Assembly: GCA_964476375.1 (NCBI GenBank)
Contig: CAYYZW010000324.1
Coordinates: forward strand, 1-26,306
DNA length: 26,306 nucleotides
Origin: SAT2750 sp964476375
GTDB lineage: Bacteria > Planctomycetota > Planctomycetia > Pirellulales > Pirellulaceae
Direction of reading: 5' to 3'
This document shows positions 7,998 to 16,617 of this stretch, one piece after another. Under the pieces are notes generated by a model, which was not told where the DNA came from, ran no database searches, and was given only the letters and a program-made list of their open reading frames with translations. A program made the translations under genes and the position numbers. Each line of letters starts with the position of its first letter. Position 1 is the stretch's first letter.

Positions 7998-9182
7998 TTA
8001 TGCGTGCGAGTTGAAGTCCGAGAGAACCTGGCGAAAAAGATCCATGTGACCGGCTGCCATCTTTTCCAGGGAGTAGGATTGCCTGACACGCTGGAAAGCC
8101 GCTTCTGCCATTTCTGTCGATGTCCCCTGCTCGGCAAGGCCCGCCAGGATCGCCCGGGCCAGGGCCGGGACATCATGGGCCAGGGCAAGTCGACCGTGGA
8201 CCTGGTCATCAACCAGCTGGCGGTTCCCGGCAATATCCGAGGCAACGACGGGCAGGTGCTGGGCCATTGCTTCCAGCAGGGACAGGGAAAGCCCTTCGGC
8301 ATAGGAAGGGAGGACAAACAAATCCGCGGCCTGCAGGATCACGTCCACATGATCAAAGGAACCAGGCAAAAGAACGCTTCCCTGCAGACCCCTCTGGTGG
8401 ACACGTTCAAAAATCGCGTTCCGGTCAGGCCCATTCCCGATCAGCCAGAGACGGGAATTCGGCTCTTTCTTTTCCACTTCCGCCCAGGCGTCGACCAGGT
8501 CCAGTAGCCCCTTGTTCCTGTCCAGCCGTCCGGTAAAAACGACCAGCTTCGCGTCCGGTTCCAGCTGCAGTGAGGCATTGACCTCCGCAAGTGTTTTCCT
8601 GGCCTCCCTCCTGGTAGTTTCGGTCCGGGCATTTCCCAGCATCACCCCATTGGATAGCGAATGCACTCGATCAGGATGATATCCCGCCGCCGCCAGTTCG
8701 TCGGCGATCTGCTGGCTCGCTGCCACCACACCGGATGCCTGCTGGCAGCGAGTCCGGATCCGACTTCCAAAACGGGCTGTCTCCTGCCACTGGCAATCTC
8801 CTGTCTGGCCGGCACCCTCGGCTCGCAGCAGGACCGGGACTCCCAGCTTCTGGCCCACGTTGATCGCGGTATAGGCTGAATGCTTGAGCATGGAAACAAA
8901 AACCACATCGTATTGATCACGGTTGCCCAGCAGCCAGCGTCCCAGTTGCCGCATGTACCGCCAGGTTCCCCATCCCCGTGTTCGTGGTTGGGACAACCGG
9001 ATCACCGGTACCTCGCGGTGCACCAGGTCCGTCGGCCAGGCAGGATCCCACATGGCCGTCAGGATCACGGGCCGGGCACCCTGTTCCAGAAATTGCTGGG
9101 ACAGGTTCGCCATTACCATTTCTGCACCGCCGACAAGGGGCCAGAACCGACGTGTCACCATGGCTATCCGCAGAGGGGTCAT
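7998..9182 (-). CDS. GT4 family glycosyltransferase
   Basis: A 394-residue retaining glycosyltransferase of the GT4 (group 1) type. The N-terminal Rossmann-like domain opens with RIAMVTRRFWPLVGGAE, a typical beta-strand plus GG loop. The donor domain begins at VVFTGRLDRNKGLLDLV (214-230), followed by LWLIGNGPDR, and shows an intact Glu296-X7-Glu304 in SYAEGLSLSLLEAMA, expected to bind the nucleotide-sugar. It should transfer a sugar to a membrane-bound glycan precursor at the inner face of the membrane. Its ATG overlaps the hpt stop codon by 4 nt (ATGA), pointing to translational coupling, and it is 7 nt upstream of the other glycosyltransferase. Sugar specificity cannot be read from the sequence. 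Confidence 0.9.
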   Translation of the reverse strand: MTPLRIAMVTRRFWPLVGGAEMVMANLSQQFLEQGARPVILTAMWDPAWPTDLVHREVPVIRLSQPRTRGWGTWRYMRQLGRWLLGNRDQYDVVFVSMLKHSAYTAINVGQKLGVPVLLRAEGAGQTGDCQWQETARFGSRIRTRCQQASGVVAASQQIADELAAAGYHPDRVHSLSNGVMLGNARTETTRREARKTLAEVNASLQLEPDAKLVVFTGRLDRNKGLLDLVDAWAEVEKKEPNSRLWLIGNGPDRNAIFERVHQRGLQGSVLLPGSFDHVDVILQAADLFVLPSYAEGLSLSLLEAMAQHLPVVASDIAGNRQLVDDQVHGRLALAHDVPALARAILAGLAEQGTSTEMAEAAFQRVRQSYSLEKMAAGHMDLFRQVLSDFNSHA

Positions 9183-9733
9183 GCCTGTGCATTTCCAGGT
9201 TCTACAGGATCATTACTCTCCAGGTCCGCTTCCTCCAGGACAGCAACAAAAGGCAGGTTCCTGTACTGGTCACGGTAATCAAGACCATACCCGACCACAA
9301 ACTCATCCGGGATCTCAAAAGCAATAAAATCCGGGCGGATATCGACCTCCTGTCGTCCCAGCTTGTGGAGCAAGACGGCTGTATGAAGGAGCCGTGGCTC
9401 CATCGACTGGATCATGCCCTGGACCTCGTTCAGCGTATGCCCCGTATCAAAAATATCATCCACCAGCAGCACTTCCTGGCCGACGACATCAGGCAGGATC
9501 GCCGTATCCAGCTCCAGTTCACCCCTTTGCACTCCACCCCGGTAGCTGGTTGCCTGGATAAACCCAATTCGCAAGGGCATTTTCAGCTGCCGAATCAAGT
9601 CTGCCAGCAAGACAATACTTCCCGTCAAAACACCGATCACCGTCAGTGGCCGGTCACCAACCGTGCTGGTGATCTGCTCGGCCATCTTACGGATGCCGAC
9701 ATCCAGTTGTTCGGCGCTGATTAGTTCTTTCAT
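9179..9733 (-). CDS. hpt: Hypoxanthine phosphoribosyltransferase
   Basis: A 184-residue purine salvage enzyme that makes IMP (and usually GMP) from hypoxanthine or guanine and PRPP in the cytoplasm. The PRPP-binding motif VLLVDDIFDTGHT is at 88-100. The active-site loop region SYRGG is near 63-67, Lys124 fits the purine-binding Lys, and PDEFVVGYGLDYRDQYRNLP (142-161) is the standard C-terminal signature. Length is usual for bacterial Hpt (about 175-185 aa). It is the first gene of a tight operon with two glycosyltransferases. A TAGAAT hexamer about 60 nt upstream may be its -10 element. The pairing with glycosyltransferases is probably a transcriptional convenience rather than a functional link. 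Confidence 0.94.
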   Translation of the reverse strand: MKELISAEQLDVGIRKMAEQITSTVGDRPLTVIGVLTGSIVLLADLIRQLKMPLRIGFIQATSYRGGVQRGELELDTAILPDVVGQEVLLVDDIFDTGHTLNEVQGMIQSMEPRLLHTAVLLHKLGRQEVDIRPDFIAFEIPDEFVVGYGLDYRDQYRNLPFVAVLEEADLESNDPVEPGNAQA

Positions 9734-9792
9734 CCGATGCTACCCCTCTGTACCAGGCCACTTCGCAGAGCGGCTGGTTCGACCGGGCGTCT

Positions 9793-9798
9793 ATTCTA
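9793..9798 (-). promoter_or_regulatory. Possible -10 element of the hpt-glycosyltransferase operon
   Basis: TAGAAT read on the minus strand, 59 nt before the hpt ATG. The same hexamer occurs at a similar distance upstream of rplM, ubiD-like and pepA genes here. No good -35 is visible at 16-18 nt. Confidence 0.35.
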
Positions 9799-9853
9799 GA
9801 TCACTGCCCATTTCCCCTCTACCGCGATGCTGTCGATCTGGTGCCCGGGAGGA

Positions 9854-10894
9854 TTATTCTTCCAGAACGACCAGCTGGCCCGTCCTGGCCGATTTTTCCG
9901 CTGCCAGGCAAAGCAGGGTGGACCAGCGTCCATCCCCTCCTGTACAGGGGGGCGGCATGCCGCTCCGCACCGATTCAGCCATGGCGTCGATCTCGCGGGC
10001 CAGTTCGACCAGTTCCCCCGCATCCTCCGCAAGCTCAACCTCTGTAACATCATCTCCCAGGCCATAACGCAATGCAAAGTGCGAATCGTCCGAACGGGCG
10101 TCTGCGGCCCCCCATTCAGCCCAGATCGTACCCTCTGTACCGACCACCTTCGCCATCTGGTAATGTCCAAAGGCCGCCAGGGACTGGCTGACAAGGGCGT
10201 AGGCATGATCGGGATAATTGACGATCGCCGAGAAGTTATCTGCCAGCTGGGGGCGGGCCGGGTCGCGAGAATTGGCCCGGGCATAGATCGAAACCGGATC
10301 ACCACTCTCCTCCAGGTACCAGCGGGCCAGGTCAAAGAAATGAATCGGTTCTTCCAGGATCCAGCTGCCAACTTGGCCCTGGTCATAACGCCAGCCACCA
10401 GATCCAGGACGGTAAGGGAAACGGGACAGCTCCACAAGCACATGCTGCACCCTGCCGATGACCCCCTCCTCGATCAACTGCTTGACTCGCCCCCAGAGTG
10501 AGGAGAGCCTGAGCTCGTGGCCCACTGCCAGGATCCGCTGCTCCTTTTCTGCCAGCTCCACAAGCTGGTCACATTCCGCCACCGTGAGGGCCATTGGTTT
10601 TTCCAGCAACAGGTGCTTGCCTGACTCGAGTACTGCCATGCCCATCTCGTAATGCAACATGTTCGGTGCGACAACGGAGATCACCTCCAGGTCCTCACGC
10701 TCAAGCATGTCCCGGTAATCACCGTGGACATCCACCGCCGGGTGATCCTCGGCGGCCCGCTGCCGGGATTCTTCCGAAGGGGCTGCGATGGCAACCAGCC
10801 GGCTTGTCTCGCTTGCCTCGATGGCGCGGGCATGGTGAAAGCCGAACAGGCCATAGCCGATCACGCCAAAGCGGATTAAGGGTTGATCGTTCAT
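9854..10894 (-). CDS. Gfo/Idh/MocA family oxidoreductase
   Basis: A 346-residue NAD(P)-dependent dehydrogenase-like protein. The N-terminal Rossmann fold has IRFGVIGYGLFGFHHARA (7-24) with the GxGxxG turn, and EKP (98-100) supplies the usual catalytic Lys99. The C-terminal alpha/beta domain has GWRYDQGQVGSWILEEPIHFFDLARWY, where the conserved His of the family lies. Substrates are normally sugars, inositols or sugar acids; the exact one cannot be assigned. I prefer ATG 10894 because the fold begins six residues later. A GTG at 10933, which overlaps the MFS stop by 11 nt after a G-rich run, would add 13 residues and is a real alternative. It lies directly downstream of the MFS transporter, suggesting uptake plus oxidation of one substrate. 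Confidence 0.88.
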   Translation of the reverse strand: MNDQPLIRFGVIGYGLFGFHHARAIEASETSRLVAIAAPSEESRQRAAEDHPAVDVHGDYRDMLEREDLEVISVVAPNMLHYEMGMAVLESGKHLLLEKPMALTVAECDQLVELAEKEQRILAVGHELRLSSLWGRVKQLIEEGVIGRVQHVLVELSRFPYRPGSGGWRYDQGQVGSWILEEPIHFFDLARWYLEESGDPVSIYARANSRDPARPQLADNFSAIVNYPDHAYALVSQSLAAFGHYQMAKVVGTEGTIWAEWGAADARSDDSHFALRYGLGDDVTEVELAEDAGELVELAREIDAMAESVRSGMPPPCTGGDGRWSTLLCLAAEKSARTGQLVVLEE

Positions 10895-10922
10895 CGGTTT
10901 TTTAACCAGCTTCTCAGCGAGG

Positions 10923-12437
10923 TCATGATTCACCCCCGCCGGAGACGTCCGGCTGGAGGGAAGAGGTATCCAAATCCTCTAACACCTGGTCACGTGTCTC
11001 CCTGGCAAAGAGGACGATCACGACTCCCAGCAGGTACAGCGGGGCCAGGAGCAACGCCTTCTTCTCCGGACTGACCGGGGCCATGCCAAACCCGAAAAAA
11101 GCTGCGGCGGTTGCCAGGCGACCCATGTTAAAACAGAAACCGGCTCCCGTGCTGCGCAGCCGCGTGGGGTACAGCTCGGGAAAGTAAACCGCGTAGCCGG
11201 CATGCATTCCCAGCGTGAAGAAACCAAAGACCGGGAGCGTAATTGCCAGGTGCAGGGTCGAGTAATTCCCTTCCAGCAGGACCTTGAATAATAACCAGAC
11301 CATGAAAAAAGCAACCACGTGATAGAGGATGAATGCCCTCTTGCGGCCCAGCCAGGTCGAAATCGTCCCGAACAGGACCAGGCCCAATCCACCACCGATA
11401 GTATTGAGCACCATGCTCAACATCTCCGCTGACTTGATGCGGCCATGGTGTTCTTCAAAGGCCTTCGTCCGTTCCTCCTTGTAACTGGCTTGTTCCTCCG
11501 CCGAGGAACCTGGCTCCGGTTCCTCGACCCCTTTTTCTTCCAGTACCTCCTGTTGTGCCCTCCGCAAGAGGGCATTCTTGCCATAGATATGTCCACCCCA
11601 GAATGTGACCAACCCCACCGATGCCAGTCCGACTCCCACCAGCGTATTACGCAACTGTGCTCCCTGGAATAATTCGACCAGCCGTCCTGTCTGTTCGCCA
11701 CCCGCTTGCCCTGCCCGCTGACGCGCCTTGACCGCTTGCTCCGGGTCTTTCAGCTTCCAACGCACCAGCAGAGTCAGCAAGGCGGGTGCCGCCCCAATGG
11801 CAAAACCATATCGCCAGGCCGACGGGCCAAGGACATCCGTGTTGCCAACCACGAAGGCACCCACCGCGGCTGCCATCAGCGTGCCAAAGACGCTGGATGC
11901 GTGAAAAATACTGCTCATAACCGGGCGCGCGCGATCGGGCATCACTTCGGCAACCATGGCCGAGGCGACCGCCCATTCACCCCCCACTCCCATCGCCACA
12001 AAGAACCTCAGCGTGACCATCTGCCAGGGCTGCTGGGCAAACGCAGTGACACAGGTGAAGAGAGAGTAGAACAGGATCGTGATGATCATCGTGCGGGAAC
12101 GCCCGATCTTGTCACTAAGGATCCCAAACAACACTCCCCCAAAGGCACCTCCCAGCAGGAAGCTGCCAAAGGACCAGTTGATCCAGCTGCGCGCCGAGGG
12201 ATGATCCGCAGAGACACCCAGTAGTGCCGGCATGGACTCCCGCATCGATGCGACGAAGACCTGGCCCTCAAAGACATCAAAGACCCAGCCGGCCGAGGCG
12301 ATCACCAGCACCAGCCACTGGTAGCGGGTAATTCCCTGGTACCAGCGAACTGGTGTTTCGGGTTGTTGCGGTAGATCCGAAGTCACGCTATGACAGTCCT
12401 TTCCCGGAATGGGACTCTCTCCCCGGTTGCTGACCAT
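10923..12437 (-). CDS. MFS transporter, sugar or organic-acid porter type
   Basis: An approximately 504-residue inner-membrane secondary transporter with 12 predicted helices. The first begins at YQWLVLVIASAGWVFDVFEG, the TM2-TM3 loop has the MFS motif GILSDKIGRSR, TM4-5 carries GVGGEWAVASAM, and the matching C-half motif is GTISTWLGRKRA. YFPELYPTRLRSTGAGFCFNMGR is typical of the sugar/aromatic-acid porter group. An unusual 45-60 residue charged insertion (Glu/Lys/Arg-rich) lies between TM7 and TM8. ATG 12437 lacks a ribosome-binding site, whereas GTG 12386 follows AAGGA by about 10 nt; the latter may be the real start, removing 17 poorly structured residues. It is joined to the Gfo/Idh/MocA gene and divergent from the hydrolase. 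Confidence 0.88.
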   Translation of the reverse strand: MVSNRGESPIPGKDCHSVTSDLPQQPETPVRWYQGITRYQWLVLVIASAGWVFDVFEGQVFVASMRESMPALLGVSADHPSARSWINWSFGSFLLGGAFGGVLFGILSDKIGRSRTMIITILFYSLFTCVTAFAQQPWQMVTLRFFVAMGVGGEWAVASAMVAEVMPDRARPVMSSIFHASSVFGTLMAAAVGAFVVGNTDVLGPSAWRYGFAIGAAPALLTLLVRWKLKDPEQAVKARQRAGQAGGEQTGRLVELFQGAQLRNTLVGVGLASVGLVTFWGGHIYGKNALLRRAQQEVLEEKGVEEPEPGSSAEEQASYKEERTKAFEEHHGRIKSAEMLSMVLNTIGGGLGLVLFGTISTWLGRKRAFILYHVVAFFMVWLLFKVLLEGNYSTLHLAITLPVFGFFTLGMHAGYAVYFPELYPTRLRSTGAGFCFNMGRLATAAAFFGFGMAPVSPEKKALLLAPLYLLGVVIVLFARETRDQVLEDLDTSSLQPDVSGGGES

Positions 12438-12520
12438 GCTATCGGGTCGCGAGAGCGGAAGCCAACGGGTAAAAAGAGGAAAGCCATGTTACAAGTCACC
12501 TGGAATAAGGAAAAGTAGCC

Positions 12521-13261
12521 GTGGGAGTCTGGCAGGAAGAAAAGGTAGCGGGACATCCCTGTGACGTGTTTGAACCGTCTGAACGGAATCCGCACAACCA
12601 GGCCCTGATCTACCTGCACGGTGTCCACATGGAAAGGCTGATTGACAAGCAGCCTTTCATCGACCAGTTCGACCAGCATGGGCTGGTCGTGGTCTCCCCG
12701 ATGGCGGCACGTAGCTGGTGGACCGACAAGATCTGCGAGGAATTTGACAGCGAGCTAACCGCCGAGCAGCACGTGCTGGAAAATATCCTTCCCTATGTCC
12801 AGCAGCGGTTTGAAACCGCTGACCGCCAGGTTGGCCTGCTGGGAACCAGCATGGGAGGGCAGGGGGCCCTGCGAATCTCCTACAAGTACCCTCGCATCTT
12901 TCCAGTGGTCAGTGCGATTGCCCCGGCGGTCGATTTTCACATGCGGTTTGACCAGGGCGATGAAACGATTCCCCTGATGTACCCGGACAAGGAAGCGGTC
13001 CGGCAGGACACGGCACTTCTCCACATTCATCCGCTCGATTATCCGCTGCACCAGTTCTTCTGTTGTGACCCGACTGATGAGAACTGGTTTGAAGGCGTGG
13101 ACCGGCTTCGGATGAAGCTCGCGTCCCTGGGCGTCCCCTTCGAGGCGGACCTGGAGACCGAGGCCGGCGGACACGGTTTTGGATACTACAACCAGATGGC
13201 CCAGGTGGCAGTCCACTTCCTTGCCGAGGGACTGGAGAAGGAACGCAGGCGCGTTCCCTAG
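12521..13261 (+). CDS. Alpha/beta hydrolase, esterase D-like
   Basis: A 246-residue alpha/beta-hydrolase. The oxyanion strand is ALIYLHGVHMER (28-39). The nucleophile elbow GTSMGGQGALRIS places Ser110, with the SMGGxGAL pattern typical of the esterase D / S-formylglutathione hydrolase group. His218 in GGHGFGYY is the likely catalytic base, and Asp183 or Asp186 (CCDPTDENW) the acid. There is no signal peptide, so it should be cytoplasmic. The start is GTG 12521, preceded by AAGGA at about 8 nt; no ATG fits as well. At 246 aa it is slightly shorter than S-formylglutathione hydrolases (about 280 aa), so the substrate is left open. It is divergent from the MFS gene across 83 nt. Confidence 0.82.
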   Translation: MGVWQEEKVAGHPCDVFEPSERNPHNQALIYLHGVHMERLIDKQPFIDQFDQHGLVVVSPMAARSWWTDKICEEFDSELTAEQHVLENILPYVQQRFETADRQVGLLGTSMGGQGALRISYKYPRIFPVVSAIAPAVDFHMRFDQGDETIPLMYPDKEAVRQDTALLHIHPLDYPLHQFFCCDPTDENWFEGVDRLRMKLASLGVPFEADLETEAGGHGFGYYNQMAQVAVHFLAEGLEKERRRVP

Positions 13262-13295
13262 CAGGATATGACAGCTCTCTCTCGCTGGCTGCTCC

Positions 13296-14672
13296 TTAGC
13301 TATCCTGGATCGCAGCCGTGATATCCAGCATCATCTGTTTGCCATCCCCGAACAGCATGGAGGTGTTCTCCATGGCAAACAGGGGATTGGGGATCCCGGC
13401 AAACCCGGGACTGAGGCTCCGCTTGATCACGATCACCGAGCGGGCCTTGTCCACATCAATAATCGGCATCTGGTAAATGGGGCTGTTCTCATCCGTCCGG
13501 GAAGAGGGATTCACCACGTCGTTGGCCCCGATCACGATGGCCACGTCGACCGTCTCCATGGTGGGGTTAATATGGTCCATTTCGATCAACTTCTCGTACT
13601 CGACGTCCGCTTCTGCCAGCAGGACATTCATGTGGCCCGGCATACGTCCCGCCACCGGATGGATCGCGTATTCGACCGTGGCTCCCCGCTCCTCGAGCAT
13701 CTTCCCCAGGTTCTGAACTGCATGCTGGGCCTGGGCAACCGCCATCCCATAGCCCGGCACGATCACGCCCCGCTGGGCAAACTCCAGCATCATGGCGACT
13801 TCTTCCGCCGCGGTCTGTGTCACGTCCTTGTAGACCTCGTCCGCATCACTGGCACTGCCTGCTTCCATGACGCCAAACAGCACGTTCATCAGGGACCGGT
13901 TCATCGCCCTGCACATCATGCGGGTCAGGATAATCCCCGAAGCTCCCACCAGGGAACCGGAAATAATCAGCACGTTGTTACTAATCACGAACCCGGTCGC
14001 TGAGGCAGCCAGGCCGGAATAGGAGTTCAGCAAAGCAATCACCACCGGCATATCCGCTCCACCGATCGAGTTCACCAGCAGGAAGCCCAGGAGCGAGGCG
14101 ACCGCCACGATAAGGAGATAATAGAATCCGCTCTCCCCCCGCGTCATCTGGATGGAAAGTCCCACCAGCACCAGTAGCAGCAGCACGTTCACCACGTGCT
14201 GCAGGGGCAGACGCCATGACTTCTTGAAAAAATCAAGCTCCTGCAACTTGCCGAAAGCGACCATGCTTCCGAGGAAAGTAACCGACCCGATAATGCCAGA
14301 GAACGCTGTTGCTATCCACTCGCTCGACGTCGGTTCAATATCCGGCAAGAGCAGCATCGCACCTGCCACGATCACCGACGCCAGGCCGCCAAAACCGTTA
14401 AAGACCGCCACCAGCTGGGGCATGGCCGTCATCTGGATCATGTAGGCCAGCAACACCCCCATCGCACCGCCACCAAAAATGCCCCCCACGATCCAGGCGA
14501 ACTGGACAATATCACTGGAGAACATCGTGGCGGCCACGGCTACGATCATCCCCAGGATTCCATACAGGTTGCCCCGCACGGCAGTCCGCGGATGGGCCAT
14601 CTTCTTCAGGCCGAACATGAAAAGTACGGCCGAAAGGATATAGGCAATCTCGATAAAGATCTGCTTATCCAA
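13296..14672 (-). CDS. pntB: NAD(P) transhydrogenase subunit beta
   Basis: A 458-residue integral membrane subunit of the proton-translocating transhydrogenase, which moves hydride between NADH and NADP+ using the proton gradient. The N-terminal two thirds (to about 260) hold eight or nine membrane helices, including GGADMPVVIALLNSYSGLAA with the conserved Ser-Gly-Ala segment. The C-terminal NADP(H)-binding domain III (about 280-458) has VPGYGMAVAQAQHAV, HPVAGRMPGHMNVLLAEA and VIGANDVVNPSS, all diagnostic. Length is usual. It is the last gene of pntAA-pntAB-pntB, 25 nt after pntAB. Confidence 0.96.
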   Translation of the reverse strand: MDKQIFIEIAYILSAVLFMFGLKKMAHPRTAVRGNLYGILGMIVAVAATMFSSDIVQFAWIVGGIFGGGAMGVLLAYMIQMTAMPQLVAVFNGFGGLASVIVAGAMLLLPDIEPTSSEWIATAFSGIIGSVTFLGSMVAFGKLQELDFFKKSWRLPLQHVVNVLLLLVLVGLSIQMTRGESGFYYLLIVAVASLLGFLLVNSIGGADMPVVIALLNSYSGLAASATGFVISNNVLIISGSLVGASGIILTRMMCRAMNRSLMNVLFGVMEAGSASDADEVYKDVTQTAAEEVAMMLEFAQRGVIVPGYGMAVAQAQHAVQNLGKMLEERGATVEYAIHPVAGRMPGHMNVLLAEADVEYEKLIEMDHINPTMETVDVAIVIGANDVVNPSSRTDENSPIYQMPIIDVDKARSVIVIKRSLSPGFAGIPNPLFAMENTSMLFGDGKQMMLDITAAIQDS

Positions 14673-14697
14673 TATCGGTTACTCGTTTCTGCAATTC

Positions 14698-15207
14698 CTA
14701 GTGGCGTTTGATGAACATCGAGAGCATCCTGTGGGTGACCAGGAATCCTCCAATCACGTTGACCGTGGCCAGCGACACGGCCACCATCCCCAGCCAGGGT
14801 GCACCGCTGGCATGCCCGGCAACGATTACCGCTCCGACCAGGGTGATCCCGCTGATCGCATTGGAACCGGACATCAACGGCGTGTGGAGTGTCGGCGGCA
14901 CCTTGGTGATAATCTCAAAGCCGACAAAAATCGCCAGCACGAAGATCGTCAGCGAGGCGATCATTACCTTGCCGCGGAAATCCCTGTCCACCTTTTCCTG
15001 TGCCGGATCTTCAGCAGGTTGATTCTCGCCGGCACCCTCGTCAGCGGTGCTCTTTCCTGGCTCTGCCGAAACTTCTCCTGTATGTGCTACCGGGATAGAT
15101 TCAGGCTTTGGGCTTGATTCGCGAGCCTGTCCATGGACACCGGTGACCACCAGCAGCAGGGTCACCGCAAACAGCACCAGCAGTGCCTGCCTGCTTGATT
15201 GGATCAT
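14698..15207 (-). CDS. pntAB: NAD(P) transhydrogenase subunit alpha, membrane part, with signal-like N-terminus
   Basis: A 169-residue membrane subunit. Residues 80-169 are the conserved three-helix part of domain II, with FVGFEIITKVPPTLHTPLMS (95-114), NAISGITLVGA and a MLSMFIKRH end. The first 28 residues look like a signal peptide (hydrophobic LLVLFAVTLLLVV, possible cleavage near HGQA). They are followed by about 50 acidic, Pro/Glu-rich residues with no equivalent in the short PntAB of Rhodospirillum-type enzymes (about 139 aa). The start chosen is ATG 15207, 4 nt after the pntAA stop; the longer frame upstream lies over the pntAA acidic tail. The extra helix could supply the missing TM1 of the one-piece E. 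coli alpha subunit. Confidence 0.93.
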   Translation of the reverse strand: MIQSSRQALLVLFAVTLLLVVTGVHGQARESSPKPESIPVAHTGEVSAEPGKSTADEGAGENQPAEDPAQEKVDRDFRGKVMIASLTIFVLAIFVGFEIITKVPPTLHTPLMSGSNAISGITLVGAVIVAGHASGAPWLGMVAVSLATVNVIGGFLVTHRMLSMFIKRH

Positions 15208-15211
15208 GAAG

Positions 15212-16540
15212 TTATTCTTTTGAATCACGCTCCACCTCGTCTTCCTGCTGGGGCGAGTCATCCAGGCCTTCATCACTGGTACTCTCTGCCGAAGATTCCC
15301 TCCATGATAACCCGGATTCCTCCTCGCCATCGCCTTCTCCAGCCGGCGGTCCACCCCCCGTTTCATCCTGTTCGACAGGTGTCCCTGCTGGAGGGCCCAG
15401 GTTCAGTAGTTCCCGGATCCGGGCCTGGGGGACATCCCCGCCGTGGGCCACCAGCGTTTCACGGATGATCTCATCCTCCCGATCCAACTGGATCACACCA
15501 TCGGTGGCGATATGGAGCAGGAAGCGGGTGACATTGGCCGAGAACATCTGGCTGGCGTGGTAGGGGATTTCTGCCGGCAGGTTGGTGGGCCCCAGGATCA
15601 CCACGCCCTGGCTGACCACTCGCTTGTCCGCCTCACTGAGCTCACAGTTTCCACCACGCTCGGCTGCAAGGTCAACAATCACGCCCCCCTGTCCCATGCG
15701 GCCAACCGCATCGGCGGTTACCAGCAGCGGCGATGGGCGTCCAGGAATTGCCGCCGTGGTGATGACAACGTCGCTCTCGGCTACCACCTCTGCCATCAGT
15801 TCTCTTTGCAGGCGGTAAAACTCCTCCCCCATCTGCTTGGCATATCCCCCCTTGTCTTCCGATTCCCCGGCTTCCAGTTCCAGTTCCACGAATTTCGCTC
15901 CCAGGCTCTCCACCTGCTCACGGACAGCGGGTCGCAGGTCATAGGCCTGGACAATGGCCCCCAGTCGACGGGCAGTTGCAATCGCCTGCAGGCCGGCAAC
16001 GCCCGCACCAATGACGAAAACCCGGGCAGCGGCAAGTGTCCCCGAGGCAGTCATGAGCAGTGGAAAGATGCGTGGAAGCTCGCTGGCTGCCAGCAGAACA
16101 GCGCGGTAACCGGCAATGGTCGCCATGGAGCTGAGCACATCCATGCTCTGGGCCCGGGTAATCCGCGGGATCAATTCCAGGGAAAACTGGTTCAGACCAC
16201 GCCTGGCGAGCTGTTCGATAGCAGCAGGGTTCCCCAGGGGGTCACAGGTACCTATCACGTAACCACCAGCTGACAACAGCTCCAGATCCGCTTCGCCATA
16301 TTCCGGATTGGCACCCAGTGAACGGACTTGCAAAAGCAGCTGGAAATCTCGCAGCGTCTCCCTGGAAGCGACGCGGGCAGCAGCATTGGTATAGTCCTCG
16401 TCAGAATACCCTGCCGCATCCCCGGCCCCTTCCTCGATCCAGACCTCGAAACCGGCCTTTTCCAGCTGGGCCACGTTCCCCGGAACCAATGCCACACGCC
16501 GTTCGCCGGGGTACGACTCCTTTAGGACACCAATTTTCAT
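15212..16540 (-). CDS. pntAA: NAD(P) transhydrogenase subunit alpha part 1 (NAD-binding), with acidic tail
   Basis: A 442-residue cytoplasmic NAD(H)-binding domain I, homologous to alanine dehydrogenase. Visible signatures are MKIGVLKESYPGERRVALVP at the N-terminus, the dinucleotide fold VFVIGAGVAGLQAIATARRLGA (173-194) with YDLRPAVREQVESLGAKFVEL, and VIVDLAAERGGNCELS further on. The conserved domain ends near residue 380. The last 60 residues or so are strongly acidic and rich in Gly, Pro, Ser and Glu, so the protein is longer than the usual 370-390 aa. It is the first gene of the operon. A likely promoter is TTGTAG-16 nt-TATAAC about 50-75 nt upstream. ATG 16540 has no strong ribosome-binding site. 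Confidence 0.95.
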   Translation of the reverse strand: MKIGVLKESYPGERRVALVPGNVAQLEKAGFEVWIEEGAGDAAGYSDEDYTNAAARVASRETLRDFQLLLQVRSLGANPEYGEADLELLSAGGYVIGTCDPLGNPAAIEQLARRGLNQFSLELIPRITRAQSMDVLSSMATIAGYRAVLLAASELPRIFPLLMTASGTLAAARVFVIGAGVAGLQAIATARRLGAIVQAYDLRPAVREQVESLGAKFVELELEAGESEDKGGYAKQMGEEFYRLQRELMAEVVAESDVVITTAAIPGRPSPLLVTADAVGRMGQGGVIVDLAAERGGNCELSEADKRVVSQGVVILGPTNLPAEIPYHASQMFSANVTRFLLHIATDGVIQLDREDEIIRETLVAHGGDVPQARIRELLNLGPPAGTPVEQDETGGGPPAGEGDGEEESGLSWRESSAESTSDEGLDDSPQQEDEVERDSKE

Positions 16541-16589
16541 TGTCCAACCAGTTCCCGCCGGAGAAAAGAAAAAACAAGGTTTCCGTTGC

Positions 16590-16617
16590 GTTATAACGGA
16601 TTGGCAGAGGTCTACAA
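16590..16617 (-). promoter_or_regulatory. Putative sigma70-type promoter of the pntAA-pntAB-pntB operon
   Basis: On the minus strand TTGTAG (16617-16612) and TATAAC (16595-16590) are 16 nt apart, and the -10 lies about 50 nt before the pntAA ATG. The -10 is part of the perfect palindrome CGTTATAACG. Confidence 0.45.

Noticed and set aside
10897..10908. GGTTTTTTAACC inverted repeat near the Gfo/Idh/MocA start
   Set aside because: Only a 4-bp stem, located between two possible start codons; no support as a terminator or operator.
15443..16273. 276-codon plus-strand frame
   Set aside because: Antisense to pntAA, whose motifs are unambiguous.
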